Assembly (NCBI GenBank): GCA_004299235.1
Contig: SCQL01000009.1
Location: 1 to 64,000, forward strand
From: a bacterium
GTDB lineage: Bacteria; Chloroflexota; Dormibacteria; Dormibacterales; Dormibacteraceae
Reading direction: 5' to 3'
DNA length: 64,000 nt
Of the stretch, positions 44,374 through 53,300 are shown piece by piece. A program made the position numbers and the translations under genes. The notes below the pieces were generated by a model that worked only from the letters and a program-made list of their open reading frames with translations, made no database searches and had not been told where the DNA came from. Each line of letters begins with the position of its first letter. Position 1 is the first letter of the stretch.

Positions 44374-45873
44374 CTAGTAAGCGTGGCGCTGGAAGAACAG
44401 ACGGAGCGCGGTCAGCATGATGATCTTGATGTCGAGGACCAGCGACCAGTGCTCCACGTAGTAGACATCGTAAACAGTCCGGTCCACGATCGGCGCCGCG
44501 CCTCTGAGATCGTTGACCTCGGCCCAGCCGGTCAAACCCGGCCGGACCTGCTGGCGTTCCAGATATCGCGGCACCTCAGCGCTGTATTGCTCGTCAAAGA
44601 ATGTCGGCTGTGGTCGCGGACCGACCAGGCTCATGTCGCCCTTGAGCACGTTCCACAGCTGCGGGAGCTCGTCGATGCTGAGCTTGCGCATGAAACGGCC
44701 GAAAGGGGTCGTGCGTGGATCGCCAGGCAGGGCCACCTTCGGCCCAGTTGCCGCCTCCGCATCAGGGATCATCGTGCGGAATTTGTAGACGGCGAACGGC
44801 CGGCGACGCATGCCGATTCGTTCCTGCTTGAAGAGCACCGGTCCGCTGGGAGAGGTGATCTTGATGATGAGGGCGACCACGAGCATGGGCAGGACGAGGA
44901 CCCCAAGCGCGATCGCGCTGACCACGATATCCGTGGCTCGCTTCAAGACTGAATTCGCGCCGGTGAGGCGGCTGTGGCGTACGCCCACGAGCGGCAGGCC
45001 GTCGAGGGAGTCCACCTCGGTGCGCGTGCTCATGATGTCGAGCAGGTCCGGGATGACCTTGAACTCGAGCCGCTGGTCCTCGCACTGTTTGATCAGGTGA
45101 ATGACACGACGGCGATCGTGACCCGCCATGGCGATGAAGACCTGGTCGGCCCCCAGCTCACGTGCTCTTGATGGCAGATCATCAACCCGCCCAACCACCG
45201 GAGCGCCCGCGAATTGAGATCCCGTGGCGCGGTTGTCGTCGAGCACGCCGCGGACCTGAAAGCCATATTGCGGAAACATCGCCATCCGGCGCAGGAGCAT
45301 CTCGCTCCCCGGGCCGGTCCCGACCAGCAGCACCTTCTCTGTGCCGATGCCTTGGCGTCGGAGCCTTGTCTCGTACTGGCGCAGGAAGTAGCGCTCCGTG
45401 GTCATCAGCACAGCCGTCAGCAGGACCGCGTACGTGATCGTGAGGCGGGAGTACTCGATTCCCAGGTTGCCCAACGAGATGGCTGCCAGGACCAGCACCG
45501 CCGCGAGCCCTATGCCGCTGTACAGCCCCAGCACAAGGTCCATCAGCGTTCGACCCCGCCACGACTGGTACTGGTGGTTGATGGCCAGTGAGAATAGATA
45601 GATCGCGATCGCGACTGGAATCGCGGCCAGATACGGCGCAAGTGGAAGCGCCGCTCCAGCCGCCCGCCTCAGCGGGTCGACGTTGACGTAGTACCAGTAA
45701 GCCGCGACCACAGAGGCCGCCACGATCACCGCGTCGCCAACCACGAGCGCCAGGGGCAGCCAATCGGGAGGCAGGACTACCAGCCGGCTGGGTTGTTCGC
45801 CGGCATGAGCCGCCGGTGGCTTCTCGTCGGGTGTGGCGGGCGTGGCCGTCTCGATCGGCCCTCGACGTGCCAT
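44374..45873 (-). CDS. polyprenyl-phosphate hexose-1-phosphate transferase (initiating sugar transferase)
   Basis: 499 residues. About five N-terminal helices, a CoA-binding-like Rossmann part (EKVLLVGTGPGSEMLLRRM), then the catalytic domain: ATDIVVSAIALGVLVLP helix, KQERIGMRRRPFAVYKFRTM, SIDELPQLWNVLKGDMSLVGPRP, and QVRPGLTGWAEVNDLRGAAP, ending RLFFQRHAY. It loads the first sugar phosphate onto undecaprenyl phosphate. It is the same architecture as the gene at 8389-9861, including the final HAY, but with higher GC, so the window has two initiation enzymes. Divergent from folE. Confidence 0.93.
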   Translation of the reverse strand: MARRGPIETATPATPDEKPPAAHAGEQPSRLVVLPPDWLPLALVVGDAVIVAASVVAAYWYYVNVDPLRRAAGAALPLAPYLAAIPVAIAIYLFSLAINHQYQSWRGRTLMDLVLGLYSGIGLAAVLVLAAISLGNLGIEYSRLTITYAVLLTAVLMTTERYFLRQYETRLRRQGIGTEKVLLVGTGPGSEMLLRRMAMFPQYGFQVRGVLDDNRATGSQFAGAPVVGRVDDLPSRARELGADQVFIAMAGHDRRRVIHLIKQCEDQRLEFKVIPDLLDIMSTRTEVDSLDGLPLVGVRHSRLTGANSVLKRATDIVVSAIALGVLVLPMLVVALIIKITSPSGPVLFKQERIGMRRRPFAVYKFRTMIPDAEAATGPKVALPGDPRTTPFGRFMRKLSIDELPQLWNVLKGDMSLVGPRPQPTFFDEQYSAEVPRYLERQQVRPGLTGWAEVNDLRGAAPIVDRTVYDVYYVEHWSLVLDIKIIMLTALRLFFQRHAY

Positions 45874-45958
45874 CGGCTAAAGGTTAGCGGTCGGAATGGA
45901 CGATACGGCGGCGACGTACATTGTTGCGAACCGATCTAACTGCTGAAGGAGACCGTTC

Positions 45959-46609
45959 ATGTCCACACTCGCGTTTGATCCCGAAGAGACCACCCAGTGG
46001 GAGAAGACCCGGCCCCGCACCATCAGCCCTGAGAAGTGGAAGAAGTTCGAGGGCCACGCGGCCGAGATCTTCGAAGCCTTCGGCATGGACCTCGACACGC
46101 CCGGGACCCGGACCACGCCCACCCGCTTTCTCCGCGCGCTCTTCGACGCCACCGCGGGCTACGAGGGCGATCCCAAGCTCCTGACCGCCTTTCCCACCGA
46201 GTGCCACGGCGGGCCCGACTGCAACATCAGCCAGGTCATCGAAGGGCCGATCGAGTTCTTCTCCCTGTGCGAGCACCACGCGCTGCCCTTCCACGGCCAC
46301 GCGTACATCGGTTACATCGCTCACGAGGAGATCATCGGCATCTCCAAGCTGACTCGACTCGTGCGCGTGTTCGCCCGCCGCTTCACCGTCCAGGAGCGCA
46401 TCGGCGTCGAGATCGCCGACGAGCTCGTCCGCGTCCTCCAGCCCCACGGCGTCGCGGTCCACCTGAACGCCATGCACCTGTGCACGCAGATGCGCGGCGT
46501 GCGCGAGGGCCACTCGCGGACCTGGACCTCCTTCTGGCGCGGGAACTACGAGGGCGACCCCCAGCTCCGCACCGAGTTCCTGCAGGCAGTCGCCCAGTCG
46601 GACCACTGA
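45959..46609 (+). CDS. folE: GTP cyclohydrolase I (FolE)
   Basis: 216 residues, AAGGAG at 45946-45951 with 7 nt spacing. Zn ligands Cys104, His107 and Cys175 in FSLCEHHALPFHG and HLCTQMRG; GISKLTRLVRVFARRFTVQERI is the GTP-binding helix region. It converts GTP to 7,8-dihydroneopterin triphosphate, the first step of folate (and pterin) synthesis. The N-terminus is slightly longer than in E. coli, and the C-terminal tail is polar. It lies 4 bp before a RibD-type reductase, so the two genes form a pterin/flavin-related pair. Confidence 0.95.
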   Translation: MSTLAFDPEETTQWEKTRPRTISPEKWKKFEGHAAEIFEAFGMDLDTPGTRTTPTRFLRALFDATAGYEGDPKLLTAFPTECHGGPDCNISQVIEGPIEFFSLCEHHALPFHGHAYIGYIAHEEIIGISKLTRLVRVFARRFTVQERIGVEIADELVRVLQPHGVAVHLNAMHLCTQMRGVREGHSRTWTSFWRGNYEGDPQLRTEFLQAVAQSDH

Positions 46610-46613
46610 GCGC

Positions 46614-47411
46614 GTGGACCCTTTCGAGGTCCTTTACGAGGCGAATCTGCCGGGCCACCCCTTGCCGGCCGGCCTCGAACGCCTCTACGGCCGCCTGGGC
46701 TTTGCCTCGCCGGTCCTGTACTCGAACTTCGTCTCCTCGGTGGACGGGGTGGTCACGCTCGGCTCGACGCAGTCGGCCGGCTCGGTCATCAGCGGCAAGT
46801 ACCCCGCCGACCGCTTCCTCATGGCGCTCCTGCGCGCCTGCGCCGACGCCGTCGTCATCGGCGCCGGCACGCTGCGCGCCACCCCAGGCCATCTGTGGAC
46901 GCCGTCACACGTCTTTCCCAGCCTGGCGTCGAGCTTCGCCGAGCTGCGGCAGAGCCTCGGGCGCAGCCCGGAACCGCGGCTCGTGGTGCTCACCGCCGGC
47001 GGCGAGCTGGACTTCTCGCATCCCGCTTTGGTCAAAGGCGCCCTCGTCGTGACCACTGCGGCCGGCGCCCGGGCGATCGGCGGCGGGCTGCCGCCGGCAT
47101 CGCGCGTGGTGACGATGGGGAAGGGGAAGAGCTTAGACGTCGGCCGGACGCTCGGGGAGCTGCGGTCCCAGGGCTATGAGGTCCTGCTGACCGAGGGCGG
47201 TCCGCACCTGATGGGCGAGCTCATCCGCCAGCGGCTCCTCGACGAGATGTTCCTGACAGTCGCGCCGGTGGCGGCCGGGCGCGCTCGCGAGCGGCGGCTG
47301 GGGATGGTCGAAGGCGCCGAGCTCCTGCCCCAAGCCGGGGTCTGGAGCGATCTCCTGAGCGTCCGCCGCCACCGCGACTACCTGTTCCTGCGCTACGGCG
47401 TCAGGGCGTAA
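46614..47411 (+). CDS. RibD C-terminal-type (dihydrofolate reductase-like) reductase
   Basis: 265 residues, GTG start 4 bp after folE. NADPH-binding DHFR-like fold: YSNFVSSVDGVVTLG near residue 40, SGKYPADRFLMALLRACADAVVIGAGTLRATP, and LLTEGGPHLMGELI, which is the RibD_C hallmark TEGG-x-x-L. It lacks the deaminase domain of RibD, so it is a stand-alone pyrimidine reductase or a pterin/folate reductase. Pairing with folE makes a reductase for dihydropterins possible; which substrate is used is open. Confidence 0.87.
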   Translation: MDPFEVLYEANLPGHPLPAGLERLYGRLGFASPVLYSNFVSSVDGVVTLGSTQSAGSVISGKYPADRFLMALLRACADAVVIGAGTLRATPGHLWTPSHVFPSLASSFAELRQSLGRSPEPRLVVLTAGGELDFSHPALVKGALVVTTAAGARAIGGGLPPASRVVTMGKGKSLDVGRTLGELRSQGYEVLLTEGGPHLMGELIRQRLLDEMFLTVAPVAAGRARERRLGMVEGAELLPQAGVWSDLLSVRRHRDYLFLRYGVRA

Positions 47412-49904
47412 TCACGAGCGGTCGAAGGCCTGGGCGCGCAGGGCTCGCGCGACCGCATCCCGCGACTCGAGCAGCGATCGCCGCACCGGTCCCGGCAGCA
47501 CGCCCGCCAGCACCGAGTCGGTGGCGTCCACGACCTCGTGGGTCACCACCGCCCGCGGGTACATCCACCGGATGATCGAAATCGCCTCCTCCGCGTCGTG
47601 CGACTCCCAGACCGGCATCAGGCTTTCGAAGTAGGGCTGGACGAAAGCGTCGAGCAGGTCCAGCTGGTCGGGGCGGTGAAAGCCCGCGGCGACGGCTCGC
47701 CGCGTCGCCATCGCCGCCGCCTCGTCGTCGACGGCCACCTTCCAGGCCGCCTGCTTGGCCTCCGCCAGGGGCTGGGCCGCGCGCGCTGACGCGGCCGCGC
47801 GGCGGCCCTCGTCGGTCGGGTCGCGCTCGAGCTCGGCGGCGATGAGGTCGTCGCCCGCCGCGCCGATCGTCGCCAGCGCGTCGACGGCGCCCCAGCGGAC
47901 TTCGAAATCGACACTCAGGCCCTTGGCCTCGGCCGTGCCGTCGAGCAGGCCGCGCACCCAGGCGACGGCGTCGGGGTCGCGGGCGGCCCGGATCAGCGCC
48001 CTCGCCCACAGCAGCTGCACGTCGCCCCCCGGCTCTGAGCGGTCGAACCGCCCCCTGGCCGCGAGTGCGACCAGGGAGCGTACCGAGGGCCGGTGCGCGG
48101 GGTCGCTGAAGCTCTCGATGACCCGCTCGATCCGGCCGATAAGCGAAGACAGGGTCATCGCGTCGGTCTCGACGCCGATGTTGTCGAGCGCGATCGTGAG
48201 GTAGTCGCGGGCGCGGAGCTGGGCGTCGCGCACCATGTCCCAGAGCGCCTCCCAGGCCAGCGCTCGGGCGAGCGGGTCGTCGATGTCGCGCAGGTGTCGC
48301 GCGAGCGTCGAGAGCGAGCCGGAGTCCAGCGCGGCCTTCGCGTAGGTCAGGTCGCCGTCGTTCACCAGCACCAGGTCAGGCACCGGCTCGCCGGCCATCT
48401 GCGGCACCGCGGTCGCGGCTCCATCGACGTCCAGCTCGATCGCCTTGCGCCTCCTGAGACCGGATCCCGACAGGTCGAACAGCCCCAGTCTCAGGCGGTG
48501 GGGGCGCAGGGTCGGATGGTCCGCCGGCGCCGCCTGCACGACGGTCGCCCACCGGATGCGCCCGCCCTCGGCCTCGATCAGGGCTTGCAGCGTGTTGACG
48601 CCCGCCGCCTCGAGCCAGGCACGCGACCACGAGCCGAGGTCGCGGCCCGACGCCTGCTCCAGCGCCCGCAGGAAGTCGGCGAGGTCGGTGTTGCCGTAGG
48701 CGTTGGCTTTGAAATAGGCCTCGACCCCCCTGAAGAAGGCGTCCTCGCCGACCCAGGCGACCAGCTGCTTGATCACGGCGGCGCCCTTGTTGTAGGTGAT
48801 GCCGTCCAGGTTGAGGGTGACCGACTCCACGTCCGGGATATCGGCCACGATCGGATGCGTGGTCGGCAGCTGGTCCTGGGCTTTGGCCCCGGCCTCGGTC
48901 GCGGTGGCGAAGTCGATCCAGGCGGTTTTGAACCGGGTCGCCTCGGCCGCGCCCAGGTAGCCCATGTACTCGGCGAAGGTCTCGTTGAGCCACAGGTCGT
49001 CCCACCACCTGGGCGTGACCAGGTCGCCGAACCACATGTGCGCCATCTCGTGGAGGATCACGACGGCGCGGTCCATGCGCTCCGCCTCGGTGACCCGAGA
49101 GCGGAAGAGCCTCTTCTCGTGGAAGGTGACGCAGGCCGCGTTCTCCATCGCGCCGGCGGAGAACTCGGGCACGAAGAGCTGGTCGTACTTGCCGAACGGA
49201 TACGGATGGCCGAACCGCCTCGCAAAAAAATCCAGGCCCTGCTGCGTGATCTCGAAGAACTCCTCAGGATCCAGGTAGCGCGCCAGCGACCGCCGGCAGT
49301 ACAGGCCGAGCGGGATGCCCCGATGGTCCTGGTGGACCGCGTGGTACGGCCCGGCCACCAGGGCCGTGATGTAGGTCGACAGCAACTTGGTCGGGGGGAA
49401 GGTCCACACGCCGTCATCGCCAAGAACACCCCCGGTGTTGGAGACCACCACCCAGCCGTCCGGAGCTTTGACGGTGAAGCCGAACGTCGCCTTGAGGTCG
49501 GGCTGGTCGAAGCATGCGTAACCGAGATAGGCCGCGTGCTCGCCGAACTGGCTGTGCAGGTAGACGCGGCCGTCGACCGGGTCCTCGAACCGGTTCAGGC
49601 CAGTGCCGTCGTTCGAGTAAGCGCCCGTCGCCTGAAGCCTCAGCGTGTTCTCGGCCGCAAGGTCGCGCAGCGGGAGCCGGCCGCCGGCGAACCCGTCGAT
49701 CGGGATGACTCGTCCGTTGAGCTCCGCCCGGTGGATCGCGGGGCCGCCGAACTCGATGAAGGTGGCGGCGCCCGGGCGCCGGCATCTGAACGTCACCGTG
49801 GTCTCGGAGCCAAACGTCTCGGCCCCGGTCGTGAGGTCGAGCCGGACTTCGTAGTGCAGGCCCGAAAGGACCTCGGCCCTCGCCCGAGCCTCCTGGCGGG
49901 TCAG
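47412..49904 (-). CDS. M1-family aminopeptidase N (actinobacterial PepN type)
   Basis: About 830 residues. Substrate motif GAMENAACVTFHEKRLF; zinc site HEMAH-x18-E (VILHEMAHMWFGDL and NETFAEYMGY); a C-terminal ERAP1-like helical domain of about 330 residues. It removes N-terminal residues from peptides in the cytosol. The family N-terminus (NLTRQEARARAEVL then YEVRLDL) is encoded upstream of the first GTG (49796), so that GTG cannot be the real start. No ATG/GTG/TTG exists between it and the in-frame stop; CTG at 49904 is taken. It is convergent with the reductase (ends abut) and 16 bp below the pseudokinase gene. Confidence 0.88.
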   Translation of the reverse strand: MTRQEARARAEVLSGLHYEVRLDLTTGAETFGSETTVTFRCRRPGAATFIEFGGPAIHRAELNGRVIPIDGFAGGRLPLRDLAAENTLRLQATGAYSNDGTGLNRFEDPVDGRVYLHSQFGEHAAYLGYACFDQPDLKATFGFTVKAPDGWVVVSNTGGVLGDDGVWTFPPTKLLSTYITALVAGPYHAVHQDHRGIPLGLYCRRSLARYLDPEEFFEITQQGLDFFARRFGHPYPFGKYDQLFVPEFSAGAMENAACVTFHEKRLFRSRVTEAERMDRAVVILHEMAHMWFGDLVTPRWWDDLWLNETFAEYMGYLGAAEATRFKTAWIDFATATEAGAKAQDQLPTTHPIVADIPDVESVTLNLDGITYNKGAAVIKQLVAWVGEDAFFRGVEAYFKANAYGNTDLADFLRALEQASGRDLGSWSRAWLEAAGVNTLQALIEAEGGRIRWATVVQAAPADHPTLRPHRLRLGLFDLSGSGLRRRKAIELDVDGAATAVPQMAGEPVPDLVLVNDGDLTYAKAALDSGSLSTLARHLRDIDDPLARALAWEALWDMVRDAQLRARDYLTIALDNIGVETDAMTLSSLIGRIERVIESFSDPAHRPSVRSLVALAARGRFDRSEPGGDVQLLWARALIRAARDPDAVAWVRGLLDGTAEAKGLSVDFEVRWGAVDALATIGAAGDDLIAAELERDPTDEGRRAAASARAAQPLAEAKQAAWKVAVDDEAAAMATRRAVAAGFHRPDQLDLLDAFVQPYFESLMPVWESHDAEEAISIIRWMYPRAVVTHEVVDATDSVLAGVLPGPVRRSLLESRDAVARALRAQAFDRS

Positions 49905-49920
49905 GTTGTTGTGGATCGGC

Positions 49921-51930
49921 TCAGCAGGTGTCGCCGCCCAGCATCAGCGGGGCTGAGGCGGCGCCGGCGGGGGTTGAGGTCACGGCCACGATCGCGGCGG
50001 ACCTGGCTCCCGCCGGCAGCGACACCGTCGCGTCGATGAAGACGCGAATGTAGCCCGGCGGGGTGTAGTGGCCGCCCGGGAGGTCGGTCGTCGTTCCCGT
50101 GCAGCGATCGAAGAACTTCAGGATGAAGGCCACATCGCCTCGCTGGACGGAGGCGAACCTGACCTCCACCTCGACCTTGCAGGCGCCCGCCAGGTCGCAG
50201 CTGGTGCCGCTCTCGGCATTGCTCGGCGGGTTGGGGCAGGGCGCGGCCGCGGTGCAGATGGCCACGCCGGCGACCGGGTCGGCGGCCGCGGGCGCATACG
50301 CCGGCACCGCCAGCGGGCCCTGGAGCCCCGTCGGGCTGGGGCTGCCTTTGGTCGAGGGCTTGGGGCTCGGGGAATGCGTCGACGCCGTGGCGCCGCCGGA
50401 CGTCCCGCCCCGGTTGGCCAGGATGATCGCCCCGCCTCCGCCCAGGAGCAGCAGGAGGACGACCGCGATCACCGCCGGGATCAGCCACGGCGGCCTCTGG
50501 GTCGGGCCCTCGTCCGCGGGGCGGCCCACGGTGGGCCGGCGGGCCGGGAGGCGCGGTGGCGTGGGGGCCACCGGAGCCGGCACCGAGGGTGCGGCCGTCA
50601 CGGCGCTTGGCGGCGGAGTCACTACGGGACCCGGCGTCCAGGCCGGAGGGGCGACCGGCGTCCAGTTCTCCTCGGCCGCCGGCGGGGCCGGGGCGGGGAC
50701 CGGCGGCTTGGTCGCCATGGCGGGCGGGGGAGGCGGCGCCTCGATCGGCTTGGGCGCGGCCGGCGCCGGCTCCCAGGTCGGAGCGGGCGCCGCAGACGGC
50801 GGAGACGGCGGAGCGGCCGGGGATGGAGGGCTGGTCGGAGCCGGGGTGGGAGGCGCCGCGAAGGGCGGCGGCGTCCTGGCCGGCGCATCCGACCACTTGG
50901 GGGTCCCAGGCGCCGCGAAGGGCGAGGGCGTCCCGGCCGGCGCATCCGACCACGTGGGCGGCCCAGGCGGGCTGGGAGGGCGTTCTGGAGCCGGCGCCGG
51001 GGGAGTGGGGGGAGTCGGGGGGGCCACCGGCGCCGGGGTGGGCGGATAGCTCTGGAGCGAGCGCGGCGGTGCGTCGTAGGACGCGGGCGCCCGGACCGGC
51101 GTCTCCTCGCGCGGCGCCGGCGGCACGTGGGGGGCGGGGGCGGGAGGCGGCGGCAGGGGAGCCGGGGCCGGGGCCTCGGTCTGGGGCAGGAAGGGGGTGA
51201 TCCCGGGCGTCTCCCGCCCCCCCGCCCTCAGGGCCAGCTCGGACTGGGCGGCGACCATCCGGTCGGGCGCGAGCAGCGCCGCCGCCATCTCTCTCAGCGC
51301 GTCCTGCGCCCGGTCCGCCGCCGGGCCCATGGCGCCGCTCGCCATCGACCGCATGGTCACGACGAGGCCGGGCGGGACGTTGGGCGGGGCGGGGGCGCCG
51401 GCGGGGTCGACGCCGAACGCGGCGCACACCGCCATGCCGCACGACCGGACGTCCGCCCGCAGGTCGCTCTGCGAAGGTGCGCCGCGAACGGCGGCCGCCG
51501 GATGGCCCGCGAGCCTCACATCGCCGTTGCCGGTGATGCGCACCGCCGAAGCGCCGAAGCCGCCCATGGCGATCCCCGCCTCGTGCAGCGCGCCGACGCC
51601 TGAGAGCACGGCGGTGCCCAGCGCCGCCGCGGCCGCCGGCGTGAAGGGCCCGCGCGACAGGATGGTGGCGAGCGGCGTGCCCTCGTCGGGCTCCACCGCC
51701 ACCCAGATGCCCTTCGGATCGGTGCCCCACGCGAGGACCGGCGAGAGAGCGGGGTGCCGGTGCTCCGCGAGCCGCTGGATGCGCGGCACCGCGGCGGCGG
51801 CTTCGGCCGGGGGGACGGGGATCTCGTGGACGACGGCCGGCCGCCCGTTCTTGAGCACGGCCTTCCAGCCGTGGCCGGCGCCTGCAGACACGAGCTCGAC
51901 GAGCTTCGGCTTGGGCTCGCTCTCCGCCAT
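49921..51930 (-). CDS. membrane pseudokinase-like protein with Pro-rich linker and extracytoplasmic domain
   Basis: 669 residues from ATG 51930; the 36 upstream codons overlap the ferredoxin start. Residues about 1-225 resemble a Ser/Thr kinase fold: WKAVLKNGRPAVVHE (beta strands), ALSPVLAWG, and GALHEAGIAMGGFGASAVRIT where HRDLKPxN would be; the catalytic Asp is absent, and the DFG position reads LAG, so it is a predicted pseudokinase. A Pro/Ala linker follows (about 280-490), then one helix (WLIPAVIAVVLLLLLGGGG) and a roughly 150-residue outer domain with two to three disulfide-like Cys pairs. Such proteins in other bacteria bind partners of cell-wall or signalling complexes; here the function is unknown. 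Confidence 0.75.
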   Translation of the reverse strand: MAESEPKPKLVELVSAGAGHGWKAVLKNGRPAVVHEIPVPPAEAAAAVPRIQRLAEHRHPALSPVLAWGTDPKGIWVAVEPDEGTPLATILSRGPFTPAAAAALGTAVLSGVGALHEAGIAMGGFGASAVRITGNGDVRLAGHPAAAVRGAPSQSDLRADVRSCGMAVCAAFGVDPAGAPAPPNVPPGLVVTMRSMASGAMGPAADRAQDALREMAAALLAPDRMVAAQSELALRAGGRETPGITPFLPQTEAPAPAPLPPPPAPAPHVPPAPREETPVRAPASYDAPPRSLQSYPPTPAPVAPPTPPTPPAPAPERPPSPPGPPTWSDAPAGTPSPFAAPGTPKWSDAPARTPPPFAAPPTPAPTSPPSPAAPPSPPSAAPAPTWEPAPAAPKPIEAPPPPPAMATKPPVPAPAPPAAEENWTPVAPPAWTPGPVVTPPPSAVTAAPSVPAPVAPTPPRLPARRPTVGRPADEGPTQRPPWLIPAVIAVVLLLLLGGGGAIILANRGGTSGGATASTHSPSPKPSTKGSPSPTGLQGPLAVPAYAPAAADPVAGVAICTAAAPCPNPPSNAESGTSCDLAGACKVEVEVRFASVQRGDVAFILKFFDRCTGTTTDLPGGHYTPPGYIRVFIDATVSLPAGARSAAIVAVTSTPAGAASAPLMLGGDTC

Positions 51931-51957
51931 TACGGGTGCATGGTACCCTTGCGGCAC

Positions 51958-52206
51958 GTGGCATACGTAATCGCGCAACCGTGCGTGGGCGTCAAGGACG
52001 CCTCCTGTGTGGAGGTCTGTCCGGTGGACTGCATCCACACCGACGACGCGGCGGACATGTATTACATCGACCCGGACGAGTGCATCGATTGCGGCGCATG
52101 CGTGGATCCTTGCCCCGTCGACGCCATCTTCCCCGAGGATGAGGTCCCGGAGCAGTGGCGCGACTTCATCAAGATCAACGCCGACTACTTCAAAAACCGG
52201 CAGTAG
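51958..52206 (+). CDS. seven-iron-type (3Fe-4S/4Fe-4S) ferredoxin
   Basis: 82 residues from GTG 51958 (an ATG at 51940 is in frame, but homologues begin MAYVIA). Cys residues: C9-x7-C17-x3-C21-x3-C25 and C42-x2-C45-x2-C48-x3-C52-P. The first cluster with x7 and the CVEVCPVDC/CIDCGACVDPCP pair are typical of bacterial 7Fe ferredoxins used as general electron carriers. It overlaps no gene. The dehydrogenase follows 2 bp after its stop. Confidence 0.93.
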   Translation: MAYVIAQPCVGVKDASCVEVCPVDCIHTDDAADMYYIDPDECIDCGACVDPCPVDAIFPEDEVPEQWRDFIKINADYFKNRQ

Positions 52207-52208
52207 CG

Positions 52209-53300
52209 TTGGCGCGGCATGCGGTAACCCTGGTTCCAGGGGATGGCGTCGGACCTGAGATCTGCGACGCGGCCGTTCGCGTCCTCGAGGCGACCGGCGT
52301 GGAGTTCGACTGGGACGTGCAACCGGCCGGCGAGAGCGCCATCCAGCAGTACGGGACGCCGCTGCCGGAGCAGGTGCTCGCTTCGATCCGCAAGAACAAG
52401 GTCGCCCTCAAGGGACCGATCACGACCCCGGTCGGCAGCGGGTTCCGCAGCGTCAACGTGGCGCTGCGCCAGGAGCTGGACCTCTACGCGCTGGTGCGCC
52501 CGGTCAAGGCCTACAAGGGCGCCCGCAACCTGCGCGACGACCTCGACTTCGTCATCGTGCGCGAGAACACCGAGGACATCTACAGCGGCATCGAGTTCGA
52601 GCGCGGGACCGAGAACTGTGAGCACCTGATCGACGAGATCTCGAATCTGGCCAAGAAGAAGATCCGGCCGGACAGCGGCCTATCCATCAAGCCGATTTCG
52701 GTCACCGGGTCCGAGCGCATCGTCCAGTTCGCCTTCGACTACGCGCGCCACAACCAGCGCCGCAAGGTCACGGCGGTGCACAAGGCGAACATCATGAAGC
52801 ATACCGACGGCCTGTTCCTGGCCGTCGCGCGCCAGGTCGCCGAACGCAACACCGACATCGAGTTCGAAGACCGCATCGTCGACAACATGTGCATGCAGCT
52901 GGTGCTGCGGCCCAGGGAGTACGACGTGCTGTGCTGCCCCAATCTCTACGGCGACATCATCTCCGACCTCGGCGCCGGGATGATCGGGGGCCTGGGTCTG
53001 GCGCCGGGCGCCAACATCGGCGCCAACGGAGCGGTGTTCGAGGCGACGCACGGGAGCGCGCCGAAGTACAAGGGACAGAACAAGGTCAACCCGATGGCGG
53101 TCATGCTGTCGGGGGTGCTGATGCTGCGTCACCTCGAGGAGGTGGCCGCGGCCGACGCCCTGGAGGGCGCGATCGCGAACGTCATCGCCCTAGGCCAGAA
53201 TGTGACGTACGACTTGAAGGAGAAGCGCAACGACCCCACCGCGGTGGGCACCAGTCAGGTGGCCGACGCCGTCGTGGCGCACCTGAAAGCGGGGGCTTGA
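52209..53300 (+). CDS. isocitrate/isopropylmalate dehydrogenase family protein (NAD-type IDH-like)
   Basis: 363 residues from TTG 52209; the longer frame from 52155 lies within the ferredoxin gene. [18 protein letters not shown] at the N-terminus, [50 protein letters not shown], and the signature [20 protein letters not shown]. The SGFRSVN segment (Ser then Arg) and the TEDIYSG loop point to isocitrate rather than isopropylmalate specificity, by comparison with known enzymes. It oxidises isocitrate to 2-oxoglutarate with NAD(P)+. A small ORF overlaps the stop by 4 bp. Confidence 0.9.
   Translation: MARHAVTLVPGDGVGPEICDAAVRVLEATGVEFDWDVQPAGESAIQQYGTPLPEQVLASIRKNKVALKGPITTPVGSGFRSVNVALRQELDLYALVRPVKAYKGARNLRDDLDFVIVRENTEDIYSGIEFERGTENCEHLIDEISNLAKKKIRPDSGLSIKPISVTGSERIVQFAFDYARHNQRRKVTAVHKANIMKHTDGLFLAVARQVAERNTDIEFEDRIVDNMCMQLVLRPREYDVLCCPNLYGDIISDLGAGMIGGLGLAPGANIGANGAVFEATHGSAPKYKGQNKVNPMAVMLSGVLMLRHLEEVAAADALEGAIANVIALGQNVTYDLKEKRNDPTAVGTSQVADAVVAHLKAGA

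Noticed and set aside
48093-50039. 648-codon plus-strand frame opposite the M1 aminopeptidase
   Set aside because: Shadow frame caused by high GC third positions; the minus strand carries the complete M1 motifs.
50068-51603. 511-codon plus-strand frame opposite the pseudokinase gene
   Set aside because: Extremely Arg/Gly-rich and produced by reading the Pro/Ala-rich linker in reverse; no family signature, and the minus-strand frame has clear domains.
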